DNA from: Pedosphaera sp.
GTDB taxonomy: Bacteria > Verrucomicrobiota > Verrucomicrobiia > Limisphaerales > UBA9464
NCBI GenBank assembly: GCA_009695205.1
Contig: SIBK01000047.1
Location: forward strand, 1 to 36,565
Direction of reading: 5' to 3'
DNA: 36,565 nucleotides
Made by a program: the position numbers and the translations under genes. This document shows, piece by piece, positions 1 through 7,956 of the stretch. Positions within the stretch are counted from its first letter, which is position 1, and every line of letters begins with the position of its first letter. The notes beneath the pieces are model-generated. The model saw nothing but the letters and a program-made list of their open reading frames with translations, searched no databases and was not told the origin of the DNA.

Positions 1-546
1 TTAAGCGCCTGCCCACGATGGTGATGTCCGTAACGTTTAAGGGTGGGAAAGCGAGCGCGCCCAATCTATCAATCGGTCGTTGAAGACCGGGGCGAGTAAG
101 TGTAAACTTTAAAATAGGTCAACTGTCGCTCCATCGACCCTGCGAACCACCATGAAGTCGCCGGCATGGACGTCGAGAGCGAGTTTAATTTGCCGGTAGA
201 GAGGCGGCTAAATTGGGGAGCCTCAGGGAGAGGATCTACTGCAGTGAGAACTGGCAACGGTGGGTCCGAGGCCACGCTTAGAGACGATGAAGAATTCGAA
301 TGTCTTTTCATGGGGAGAAGCCTACCTTGAACTTTGTTCCGAGCGGCCGCTAGCTCTCATGCCATCTATCAGTTCATATCAGTTGGAAAAATCATGGTGT
401 CGACCTTGACATTGGGCGTGATGGCAGTAAAATCTTCCGATTATGCCCCCGCGGTCTCTTTCGCTTCATGGCCCAGTGAATCCATACTTTACAATTCAGG
501 TAGATTGATTCATTCGTGCAGCTATTCCCCCCCTTCCCTTGAGACC
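1..546. other. Left-edge stretch without a convincing gene
   Basis: No long open frame with a plausible start and product is visible here. The frame of the downstream S9 peptidase stays open back to about 334, but that part translates to low-quality sequence before a clean signal peptide at 547, so I treat it as non-coding or leader. On the minus strand, roughly 109-210, a short open stretch ends with the peptide ALDVHAGDFMVVRRVDG. It vaguely resembles the second half of an AbrB/SpoVT swapped-hairpin domain (L-x-x-GD-x-x-x-V-x-x-x-x-G). It has no start codon of its own and could be a remnant or chance. Confidence 0.4.
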
Positions 547-2454
547 ATGCTCTTCCCCAAAATCCAGTTTCCTTTCGGTAAGACGCTTTTGATCACCGCT
601 GCGACCGCATTTACTGTCGTCAGCGCGCCTGCCATCAGCCAAGTACCGACGCTCGCTGCTCGCAGCGAGGCTCTGGGGCGGATCAACTCGGCGACCTGGC
701 CCACGTTATCACCGGACAGCAAACGACTGGCTTTCATCAGCAACGAGAGCGGCAGCCCGCAGGTCTGGATGCGTTCGCTCGACTCCAGCCATCCGGTCCC
801 GCGACAGCTGACGAGGCTGCCCGATCCAGTTGGCAGGGTGGAGTGGTCGCCCACTGGCAAGTGGTTGGCCTATACGGTGGCACCGGGCGGTGGACTCAAC
901 ACGCAGATCTGGGTGATGAAGGCGGATGGTTCGAGCGCGCGCCGCCTCACTCCGGGAGGGAAAGAGAACAACGAACTGCATGGCTGGACGCGCGACGGTG
1001 CCAAACTGATGGTCGATACCAACAAAGACAATCCGTCGGCCCGCGACGCTGCACTGATCGATGTCGCGTCGGGCGAGTGGCAGATGCTCACCAAGGGACA
1101 AGGGCTCAACGTACCGACCGATTTGCGTCGCGGCCGTGTAATCGTAAGGCGGCTCGTCGGGCGCGGGGACAATAACGTCTATGCAATAGAGCCGAAGACT
1201 GGCGCCGAGAAGCTGCTGACGCCGCACGACGGCAAGGCCCAAAGCGGCTGGGGCGAGATGGCCCCCGATGGGCGCACGGTGTATTTGACGTCCAATGTCG
1301 GGCGCGACCGGGAGGGTTTTGCAACGGTGACGATCGGCGCCGATGGCGAGCCGGCGCCGATCCACTACATCGCCACCCGTGACGACGCGGTGGCCGATCG
1401 CGGAGTGCTGAGCAACGACGGACGCATCGCCGCGCTGTCGTGGAACGCCGGAGGCCGCACCGAGGTCGCCTGGCTGGACACCAGGAGCGGAAAGGTCAGA
1501 CCAGGACCGAGGCTACCAGTCGACATCGCTTTCCTGGTCCAATTCAGTGCCGACGACAAGAAGCTGGTGCTGGGCGGCGCAGCGGCGAACCGCACCACGG
1601 ACATCTACTCGATCGATGTAGCCTCCGGTGCCGTGACACGCTTGACGGAAAGCCGTCACGATGGCGTCGATCTCCTCAGCCTCGTGCGTCCTGAACTGAT
1701 CGAGTATTCAGCGCCCGATGGCGTCAAGCTGTCGGGCTGGCTGTACCGCCCGGCAGGCGCCCAGGGGCGACTGCCTTTGGTGTTCAGTTATCATGGAGGG
1801 CCCGAGGGACAGGCGCGGCCGACCATGAGCCCGGATGCACAGGCGTTGGTAGCGAACGGCATCGCGGTGTTCGCGCCGAACGTCCGCGGCTCCTCTGGCT
1901 TCGGCAAGGCGTTCATGGCGATGGACGATGGTGCCAAACGTGTCGGCTCTGTCGCCGATATCAAGGCCACTACGGCGGCGCTGGTGGGGGCCGGCATCGC
2001 CGAACCGAAGCGCCTGGGCATCATGGGTGGTAGCTATGGCGGCTACATGGTGATGGCGGGCGTGACGGAATTTCCGGACATGTTTGCGGCAGGCGTCAAC
2101 CTTTTCGGCATCGTCAACTTCGAGAGTTTTTTCCGCGAGACCGAGCCGTGGATGGCCGCCATCTCCACCACGGAGTACGGTGACCCGGTCACTGAAGCTG
2201 CCGTGCTGCGCAGCCTGTCGCCTATCCACAAGCTGGATCGCATCACCACGCCATTGTTCGTTCTGCATGGCGCTAACGACACCAACGTCCCGGTGGTCGA
2301 AGCCGAGCAAATCGTCGCTTCGCTGAAGGCCCGCAATGTGCCAGTGAAGTACCTGCTCTTCCCGGATGAAGGGCACGGCTGGCTCAAAACGCCCAACCGG
2401 GTGCGTTCAACCACCGAGATCGTGGCGTTCTTCGTTGAACACCTGAAGCAATAG
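547..2454 (+). CDS. Secreted S9 family peptidase (prolyl oligopeptidase / acylaminoacyl-peptidase type)
   Basis: This is a predicted exported serine peptidase of about 635 residues that cleaves oligopeptides. A TolB/WD-like beta-propeller (roughly residues 40-370, with repeats of the W-S-P and D-x-x-S-G-x type) precedes an alpha/beta-hydrolase domain. The nucleophile sits in GGSYGGYM, the acid in HGANDTNVP and the base His in DEGHGW, so the Ser-Asp-His triad is complete. I chose the ATG at 547 because it starts a signal peptide (MLFPKIQFPFGKTLL, then a hydrophobic stretch ending at AIS-Q); the frame is open from 334 but the extra 71 residues look non-coding. It stands alone, followed by a long gene-poor stretch. 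Its sequence style recalls proteobacterial S9C enzymes, so acquisition by transfer is possible but not shown. Confidence 0.9.
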   Translation: MLFPKIQFPFGKTLLITAATAFTVVSAPAISQVPTLAARSEALGRINSATWPTLSPDSKRLAFISNESGSPQVWMRSLDSSHPVPRQLTRLPDPVGRVEWSPTGKWLAYTVAPGGGLNTQIWVMKADGSSARRLTPGGKENNELHGWTRDGAKLMVDTNKDNPSARDAALIDVASGEWQMLTKGQGLNVPTDLRRGRVIVRRLVGRGDNNVYAIEPKTGAEKLLTPHDGKAQSGWGEMAPDGRTVYLTSNVGRDREGFATVTIGADGEPAPIHYIATRDDAVADRGVLSNDGRIAALSWNAGGRTEVAWLDTRSGKVRPGPRLPVDIAFLVQFSADDKKLVLGGAAANRTTDIYSIDVASGAVTRLTESRHDGVDLLSLVRPELIEYSAPDGVKLSGWLYRPAGAQGRLPLVFSYHGGPEGQARPTMSPDAQALVANGIAVFAPNVRGSSGFGKAFMAMDDGAKRVGSVADIKATTAALVGAGIAEPKRLGIMGGSYGGYMVMAGVTEFPDMFAAGVNLFGIVNFESFFRETEPWMAAISTTEYGDPVTEAAVLRSLSPIHKLDRITTPLFVLHGANDTNVPVVEAEQIVASLKARNVPVKYLLFPDEGHGWLKTPNRVRSTTEIVAFFVEHLKQ

Positions 2455-3305
2455 CTTCGGATCGCTCAGCGCCGATGTGACGTGGTCTTCCATTTGGGCT
2501 AGGAGCTGGAGCGTCAGACGGGTGCGACCTGGGCCGCCGCGCGCCCGTTTCACCCGCTTGAGATCCCTGGGGCTGAAACGGCCTCGAAGCGAAGCAACGT
2601 TTCCTGGGCTCTGGCGGCTGAACGCGCCGTGCATTGGCTCGGGCCGGGGAGCGGCGGAGAAGGGTTTCGAGCTCCTGGTCGCTGCGCCGCCGGTCGCCAC
2701 GCGTAACAGACTCCCCAGGCCCGTGCCGACGGCACCGTCGTGGGATACTGAACGTGGGATATTCGGTAACCGGGCGGCCAATCAAGATGAACCTTGCTCT
2801 GCCCCCTGACGGAGACCTGGTCCAAAAGCCAGTGGACGGGGAGTGACAGGTCTTGCCTCCAAGGTGGGTGCTTGCCTCGAAGCAAGGCCGCCAACTGCCT
2901 GTGGTGCCTTCCTCACACTGGCAGTGCCGGAAGCCCTCCGTTGGATGGTCCTCATCCCAGGCCATCCAACCACACTGGTCCATGGGCCAAGACACGCCGG
3001 AGGCACCACGGCTCGCTTGGCGGCCACAGCCATGTAGCCAAGGAATCTGGGAAACAGCCTCCACCGCCGCCCGTACAGTTCGGCCGTCGCCACTTCACCC
3101 CTCCACTGGTCAAGGCGTGGGGCACCATGTTTTTCCCGGCAGGGAATCAAGGAGATCGCCAACCAGTCAGTGGGGTCACTGGCCCCTGAACCACGGTTTC
3201 GATTCCGGGGCTGAAAACCCCAGGAAACGGGGCTGATCCGGGGGGCTTCGTATGACACTCGTATGACAGTGGCCTAGAAAACTGCGAATTTGCTGAGGAA
3301 AAGAG
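2455..3305. other. Gene-poor, hairpin-rich intergenic region
   Basis: About 850 bases lie between the S9 peptidase stop and the tRNA. Open frames exist in nearly every frame, as expected for GC-rich DNA, but none has a recognisable domain or a good start. A minus-strand reading near 2640-2690 gives SDQELETLLRRSPAR, which resembles the beginning of small verrucomicrobial anti-sigma-like proteins, but it degrades afterwards; at most it is a remnant. The part 2852-3221 carries a series of short perfect hairpins: CTTGC/GCAAG at 2871-2886, CTTCC/GGAAG enclosing CACT/AGTG at 2908-2933, TGGATGG/CCATCCA at 2942-2968, and two GGGG-N7-CCCC hairpins at 3172-3186 and 3207-3221. A direct repeat CGTATGACA lies at 3249-3257 and 3260-3268. 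Confidence 0.5.
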
Positions 3306-3379
3306 TGGAGCGGGTGAAGGGAATCGAACCCTCGTCTCAGGCTTGGGAAGCCCACATTCTACCATTGAACCACACCCGC
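3306..3379 (-). tRNA. tRNA-Gly (anticodon CCC)
   Basis: Read on the minus strand, this folds into a full cloverleaf. The 7-bp acceptor is GCGGGTG/CACCCGC, the D-arm contains TTCAATGGTAGAA, the anticodon loop is TTCCCAA (anticodon CCC), and the T-arm has the canonical TTCGATT loop. Discriminator T and an encoded CCA follow at 3306-3309. It is very close to the E. coli glyU tRNA as I remember it. The 3' end faces the hairpin-rich region at 2455-3305, the side where tRNA-targeting elements usually insert, but I see no integrase. Confidence 0.96.
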
Positions 3380-3527
3380 TCGCCACAACCCCTTACCGAT
3401 AGCAACTGCCAATCATTGCCGCAACCCTGATTCGTCTTCCGCAATCCACTGTTGCTGCAGTTGCTCAATACTCAGGATTTCACTGAATCCGCTTTCGCGC
3501 CGGAGGGATTTATGGTCCACTGACCCT

Positions 3528-4289
3528 GTGCCTGAACCAGTCAAACAGCTCCTTGCGTTGTGTCACGAGATTGGCCGCGAAGACCGCGGCTTGGCCGTCC
3601 TGGCGGAAGGGAATTGCTCCGCTCGGATCGACGACGCTCACTTTGCCATAAAGGCCAGCGGCTGCTCCCTCGCGACACTCACTGCGGAGGATCTCACTCT
3701 GTGTGACACCAAGAAAGTTCTCGCCATGGTGGATCAGATGGGCCTGGACGGCGCAGAACTCGAGAAGGGTCTGATGAATACCCGGGTCGATGGCAAAGGC
3801 AAACGGCCCAGCATCGAAACCGCTTTCCATAGCTGGCTGCTTCAGCTTGACGACGCGCAGTTTGTTGGGCATTGCCACCCTCTCCACTGCAATATGATTC
3901 TTTGCTCGCATCGGGCGGAAGAATTCGCCACTAAGCGTCTCTTCCCAGACGAGGTTGTGTGTTGTGGCAGTCAATCGGTGTTTGTTCCGTACTCGGATCC
4001 GGGCCTGACGCTGGCCCGCGAGATCCAAGCGAGGGTCCTCAACTTTCTCCGCCGAAGCTACGGGCCCCCTCCACGGCTGATCCTGCTTCAAAATCATGGG
4101 ATCATCGCCGTTGGGTCGTCCGCCATGAGCGTACTCGCCACACTTATGATGGCGGAGAAGGCAGCGCGGATTTTTGTGGGCGCCGCCAGCCTTGGAGGAC
4201 CGGTCTTTCTCCCCGCCCATCTCACCCAACGAATTGGTGCGAGACCGCACGAAGCGCATCGTCAACCCCAGATACGAGTGGCCCTGTAG
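3528..4289 (+). CDS. Class II aldolase/adducin family protein (fuculose-phosphate aldolase-like)
   Basis: A 253-residue cytoplasmic, metal-dependent aldolase-type protein. The family splits or joins phosphorylated sugars (fuculose-1-P, rhamnulose-1-P, ribulose-5-P epimerisation). Visible family features are the phosphate-site motif EGNCSAR (residues 27-33), the acidic residue E97 in RPSIETAFH, the metal-binding pair H115/H117 in GHCHPLHC, and the third metal His H190 in LQNHGII. Length fits the family (about 215-260). The start is GTG at 3528, with a GGAGGGA stretch about 20 bases upstream; that spacing is long, so the exact start is uncertain. The next gene downstream on the same strand is a sialidase-like protein, which suggests joint use in breakdown of fucosylated or sialylated glycans, but the substrate cannot be read from the sequence. 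Confidence 0.85.
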   Translation: MPEPVKQLLALCHEIGREDRGLAVLAEGNCSARIDDAHFAIKASGCSLATLTAEDLTLCDTKKVLAMVDQMGLDGAELEKGLMNTRVDGKGKRPSIETAFHSWLLQLDDAQFVGHCHPLHCNMILCSHRAEEFATKRLFPDEVVCCGSQSVFVPYSDPGLTLAREIQARVLNFLRRSYGPPPRLILLQNHGIIAVGSSAMSVLATLMMAEKAARIFVGAASLGGPVFLPAHLTQRIGARPHEAHRQPQIRVAL

Positions 4290-4469
4290 TGCCTTCTTTC
4301 AGCTCCTGCGACCGCACCCATTCGATCTGGAATTGTACCTCGATTTCCCGCTCGGAACCGATGAGAGTCAACGCAGGGTCAGCGCATGGTACGAAAGGCC
4401 TTCTGCGTGATAACTCAGCGGAGCTCGTTGAAATCAAATTTCCCACGCGAATTTCGTACCCGGATTTAT

Positions 4470-5618
4470 ATGCCAATTCATTCATCCACTCTCCGCACGG
4501 GCCTTCCTTGTTTGACCGGTCGTCTCTGCACACGGTTCGCCATCTTTGCTGTTTGCTGGATTGCCATCCGCCTGATCGCCACAGAAAACCCAGCGCTGGT
4601 AACCGAACGCATTTTTGGCCCAGAAACCTCCACCGGACCTTATAAGCACCCAGCCAGCTTCACGGAACTCGACAACGGAGATTTGTATCTCGTGTTTTTC
4701 AGCGGCAAGGGAGAGTATCGCGACAATTCTGCTGCGGTGTTCGGATCCCGCCTTAAACAGGGCGGGCACCACTGGTCGGCTCCAGTCGCGATCGCCCGCA
4801 ATCCATTTCATTCCCTCGGCAACGCCGTAGTATGGCAGGCGCCCGATGGCCTCGTATGGCTCTTCTATGTCACTCGCTACGGTGAGACCTGGAGCCGTTC
4901 TCGAATCTCCGCGAAAATCTCACGGGACCGCGCCCGCACGTGGTCGGAACCGTTTCAAGTGACGTTCGATCCCGGCACGATGGTTCGCTCACGTCCGATC
5001 GCACTCGCCGATGGACACTGCTTGCTGCCCGTATACCGGGAATACGGCGAAGACACGGAAGTCGACAGTGTTGAAAATGCCTCGTTTTTTCTGCGATATG
5101 ATTCTGCCAAGCGCAGCTGGATTGGGAGTAATCCGGTCCACTCTCGACTGGGCAACATTCAGCCGGCCGTCGTCGAATTGGATCCGGGTCGTCTGGTTGC
5201 GTACTGCCGACGCGGCGGCGATTACAAGGGCCGCCCTGACGGTTGGATGGTGCGCACAGAGTCCACGGACGGCGGCCGCACGTGGACACCGGGAGTCGAT
5301 GCCCCGTTTCCGAACCCCAACGCGGCGGTGGATTTCATTGCGCTACAATCCAAGGCGTGTCTTTTGGTATACAACGACTCGTTCACCCATCGCACGCCTC
5401 TGACCGTCGCACTATCCGTGGATGGCGCCGCAACGTTCCCGTGGCGTCGCAATCTCGCGGAGTCACCGGAGGGTGACTACGGATACCCCACGGCGATTCA
5501 GACACGCGACGGCCGAATACAGGTCCTGTATACGTCGGATGAACGGTCGGTCATTCGCCGGGCTATTTTTCGCGAGTCCTGGGTCCGGCACGTTGTGAAA
5601 AGTCCAGACGGGCATTGA
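4470..5618 (+). CDS. Exported sialidase-like (exo-alpha-sialidase / BNR-repeat) protein
   Basis: About 382 residues from the ATG at 4470; the frame also allows ATG 4386. The N-terminus has basic residues and a hydrophobic run (FAIFAVCWIAI), consistent with a signal peptide. The body is a sialidase-fold beta-propeller: an Asp-box STDGGRTW is clear, SRDRARTWSEP is a degenerate one, and GNIQPAVVELDPGRLVAYCR plus a YGYPTAIQTRDGRI segment match bacterial sialidase-like hydrolases of this clade. The family removes terminal sialic acids or acts on related glycans; many verrucomicrobial members have uncharacterised substrates. It follows the class II aldolase gene on the same strand with about 180 bases between, so co-transcription is possible. 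It converges on the PDZ gene starting its 3' end at 5746. Confidence 0.8.
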   Translation: MPIHSSTLRTGLPCLTGRLCTRFAIFAVCWIAIRLIATENPALVTERIFGPETSTGPYKHPASFTELDNGDLYLVFFSGKGEYRDNSAAVFGSRLKQGGHHWSAPVAIARNPFHSLGNAVVWQAPDGLVWLFYVTRYGETWSRSRISAKISRDRARTWSEPFQVTFDPGTMVRSRPIALADGHCLLPVYREYGEDTEVDSVENASFFLRYDSAKRSWIGSNPVHSRLGNIQPAVVELDPGRLVAYCRRGGDYKGRPDGWMVRTESTDGGRTWTPGVDAPFPNPNAAVDFIALQSKACLLVYNDSFTHRTPLTVALSVDGAATFPWRRNLAESPEGDYGYPTAIQTRDGRIQVLYTSDERSVIRRAIFRESWVRHVVKSPDGH

Positions 5619-5689
5619 TCGTGGGTAGGGAGATTTTCCAGCAAACGGACATGAATTGGGACCTTGAACCGTTGCAGGAAAGAGGATTG

Positions 5690-5707
5690 CGCGGACTGCC
5701 GTCCGCG
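5690..5707. repeat. Perfect GC hairpin between convergent genes (REP-like)
   Basis: CGCGGAC and GTCCGCG form a 7-bp perfect stem around the loop TGCC, between the sialidase-like stop (5618) and the PDZ gene stop (5746). No T-run follows on either strand, so it is not a classical intrinsic terminator. It resembles the short palindromic units scattered between genes in verrucomicrobial genomes, but only one clear copy is visible here. Confidence 0.35.
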
Positions 5708-5745
5708 ACTACGACGGGACGGTTCATGGAGAGCAATTCCACGGA

Positions 5746-7890
5746 TCACAGGTGGAGAGTGACAATGCGGCCCTTAACCATGCGCTTGATCGACAGCTTT
5801 AGGTCGCCACCCACCGTGATTCGTTCTTCGAAATCCTTCACCGAACTAATGGGCTGGTCATTGACATGGGTGATCAGCTCGTACGGCTTGACACCCGCCA
5901 CACTCGCTTTCCCACCGGCTTCAATCTTAGAAACGACGACTCCCGGTTCATCGAGCTTGCGCTGGAGATAGCGCCGGACGTCATACGTAAGATTCCGAAC
6001 AGTGATTCCGAGAGGCTCCGACTTGAATCGTGTTGCCGCCTCGTAGTGGACTGGTGCCTGAACCACTTCGAATTCCTTCGACTCCAGCTTGCCATCAATG
6101 ACGAACTCCGCCGTGTATTTGGTTCCGAAACCCAGATCGGTGAGGCTACGAGTGAATCGATTTTCCGCCGGCGGCCAGGGGGTGGGAAGCCGGTCGAAAA
6201 ACTGCTCGCGAATTTCGTCCAACCGATCCCATGGGAACGCGGATGACCGGAGCTCGTCTTCTTCGAGATCGACCTCGATCGGCAAGGGCCTGTCCGTGGC
6301 GCGCAATCGAAGGAGGATCGCCCCGGGCTGAATGCCCGCCCGAGCTGCAGGTGAATCCAAATGTACATAGGTGACCAGCACGCCGGTTTCGCCATCGCGC
6401 GTCTGGTCTGCGACGCCGTTCGCTCTGGCCAATTCTCGGCTCAGAGGCTGCAATTCCGCACCCAGCCAGGCGAGTCGGCTTTCATCCGCCTCGGATACGG
6501 GCACATTGGCGGGATCACCGCTCCGGGTAAGATCCAGCGCCGCTTCCAACAGAAGGCTAGCTGGCGTCAACATCGGGACCGGCGGCATGCGGGACGCATC
6601 CATGGGAAAAACGCGACGAGGGTCACGCCGCACGACTGGAAGAGCCACCAACTGGCGATCGAGGTTGAAGAGGTAGGTGCGGGAAGCATCCGACATATCG
6701 ATCAATTCCGGGTATGGCACAATCTTCGAGCCAATTCTCCAGGTCGCGATTCGCGCGGTGTGATAATAATCCGAACGGTTCTCGCCCTGAACCTGCATAT
6801 CTGCACGAAGCAGCAGACGGCCGATCAAATCAAAGGGATTCTCACCCGCAAGGGCAACAGGAGCCCCGGCAGGCGTTTCGAGAGTCGCAACCAGCGCACC
6901 AAAATCTTTCAACGAGGCGGCGAACCGCGCGATGACAGGCGTGCCATTGGAGGAAAAGACGGTGATTTTTTCAAGCCGCGCAGTCGTCGTCGAACGTAAG
7001 GGGGCGAGCACCAGCACCTTGTTTCCGGGCAGCAGCATGCCGAGGGCATCGCGCTCCGTTGAATCGGCGTCCGGCTCCTCATTGTGAGATTCCGCCCGGA
7101 TGCGTTGATTCGCAAAGGACTGCTTTGGACTTCTAAAACTAAGGCGCACGCGTGGGAACCATTCCCGGGTTTGGCGCGCGAGCGGCTTCTCCAACGCCGC
7201 AAAATCGGAGGACTTCAGCAACTTCCAACGATCGATGGAGCCCTGCCATGAATTGTCGGCCGGCAGCCGGCGGCTGAAGACCAAGCCCACCGCATGCCCT
7301 TCGGCAGTCACCGCGACGCCAGTGCTGTCGATGTGTTGCACAACCGGGCCATGATCCGGTTGCTGGATTCGTGTCGTGAAGGCGACGGCCTCTGCCAAAA
7401 CAACTCCGTCAGTCCGATAGTAGGTGACGATATGACTGGGCTTGCCTTCTGTGAACTGCAGAGGCTTGGCACCCGGCAATGAATCCTTGAGCCGGAGCAA
7501 CATGGCCCAATGGTCCCGGGCCTGGGAATCCAACGTGGCAGTGGTCTGCCCGCCACTGTTTAGGACGCGGATCGATTTGACGAATCGCGGGTGAATGTTT
7601 GGATCCATTGCGGCGATCCGACCGTCGGGAAGCACGTATCCCGTGGTCTCCAGCGGGCGCTCTTGCTCGACCAGTTGAGCTAAGGTGCTAAACCGATGTG
7701 CCCCACCGCCAGGGTCCTGATCCATTACCCCTGTGGGAGGCTGGCCTTTGTCGAACTGTAGGTCCATTTCGACCCGAACCATCGACGGTACGATGGCCTG
7801 AAGCAGGCGTGCTGGGTCGTTGGTCGCATCCGCCGCGATCGCTGGTAGGATTGTGAAGAGAATGCCCGCAATGACGAACCGGTAGCTCAT
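5746..7890 (-). CDS. Exported protein with two PDZ domains and a degenerate trypsin-like region
   Basis: About 714 residues from the ATG at 7890, which opens a signal peptide (MSYRFVIAGILFTILPAIAA). The frame extends upstream to 7950 but would place 20 polar residues ahead of the signal. The N-terminal half resembles HtrA-type trypsin folds (STGVAVTAEGHAVGLVFSRR corresponds in position to the GNSGGP strand), but no G-x-SGGP serine motif is visible, so it is probably catalytically inactive. Two PDZ domains follow, at roughly 470-545 (GVLVTYVHLDSPAARAGIQP) and 615-700 (VVVSKIEAGGKASVAGVKP). It is the last gene of the minus-strand unit with DUF1800, DUF1501 and ThuA-DUF1080, 66 bases behind the ThuA gene. 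A role as scaffold or chaperone for exported proteins of this unit is inferred. Confidence 0.78.
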   Translation of the reverse strand: MSYRFVIAGILFTILPAIAADATNDPARLLQAIVPSMVRVEMDLQFDKGQPPTGVMDQDPGGGAHRFSTLAQLVEQERPLETTGYVLPDGRIAAMDPNIHPRFVKSIRVLNSGGQTTATLDSQARDHWAMLLRLKDSLPGAKPLQFTEGKPSHIVTYYRTDGVVLAEAVAFTTRIQQPDHGPVVQHIDSTGVAVTAEGHAVGLVFSRRLPADNSWQGSIDRWKLLKSSDFAALEKPLARQTREWFPRVRLSFRSPKQSFANQRIRAESHNEEPDADSTERDALGMLLPGNKVLVLAPLRSTTTARLEKITVFSSNGTPVIARFAASLKDFGALVATLETPAGAPVALAGENPFDLIGRLLLRADMQVQGENRSDYYHTARIATWRIGSKIVPYPELIDMSDASRTYLFNLDRQLVALPVVRRDPRRVFPMDASRMPPVPMLTPASLLLEAALDLTRSGDPANVPVSEADESRLAWLGAELQPLSRELARANGVADQTRDGETGVLVTYVHLDSPAARAGIQPGAILLRLRATDRPLPIEVDLEEDELRSSAFPWDRLDEIREQFFDRLPTPWPPAENRFTRSLTDLGFGTKYTAEFVIDGKLESKEFEVVQAPVHYEAATRFKSEPLGITVRNLTYDVRRYLQRKLDEPGVVVSKIEAGGKASVAGVKPYELITHVNDQPISSVKDFEERITVGGDLKLSIKRMVKGRIVTLHL

Positions 7891-7956
7891 GTGCCTGTAC
7901 GCTAGACTGAACAGCGAGCCGCCAGAAGACTGAAATTGCGAGTCGCCCAAATCCTG

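Noticed and set aside
334-546. N-terminal extension of the S9 peptidase frame
   Set aside because: The 71 extra residues have no domain and precede a clean signal peptide beginning at 547.
3229-3252. A GGGGCTGAT start resembling the 5' end of tmRNA
   Set aside because: The following bases do not match the tmRNA acceptor or tag region, and no matching 3' T-arm is found downstream on the same strand.
2384-3258. Several long minus-strand frames in the gene-poor region, one overlapping the peptidase 3' end
   Set aside because: They overlap each other in different frames, lack recognisable domains, and look like chance open frames in GC-rich DNA.
3147-3386. Minus-strand ORF across tRNA-Gly
   Set aside because: Its middle is merely the translation of the tRNA; not a protein gene.
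5690-5707. The hairpin between convergent genes as an intrinsic terminator
   Set aside because: No T-run follows on either strand.
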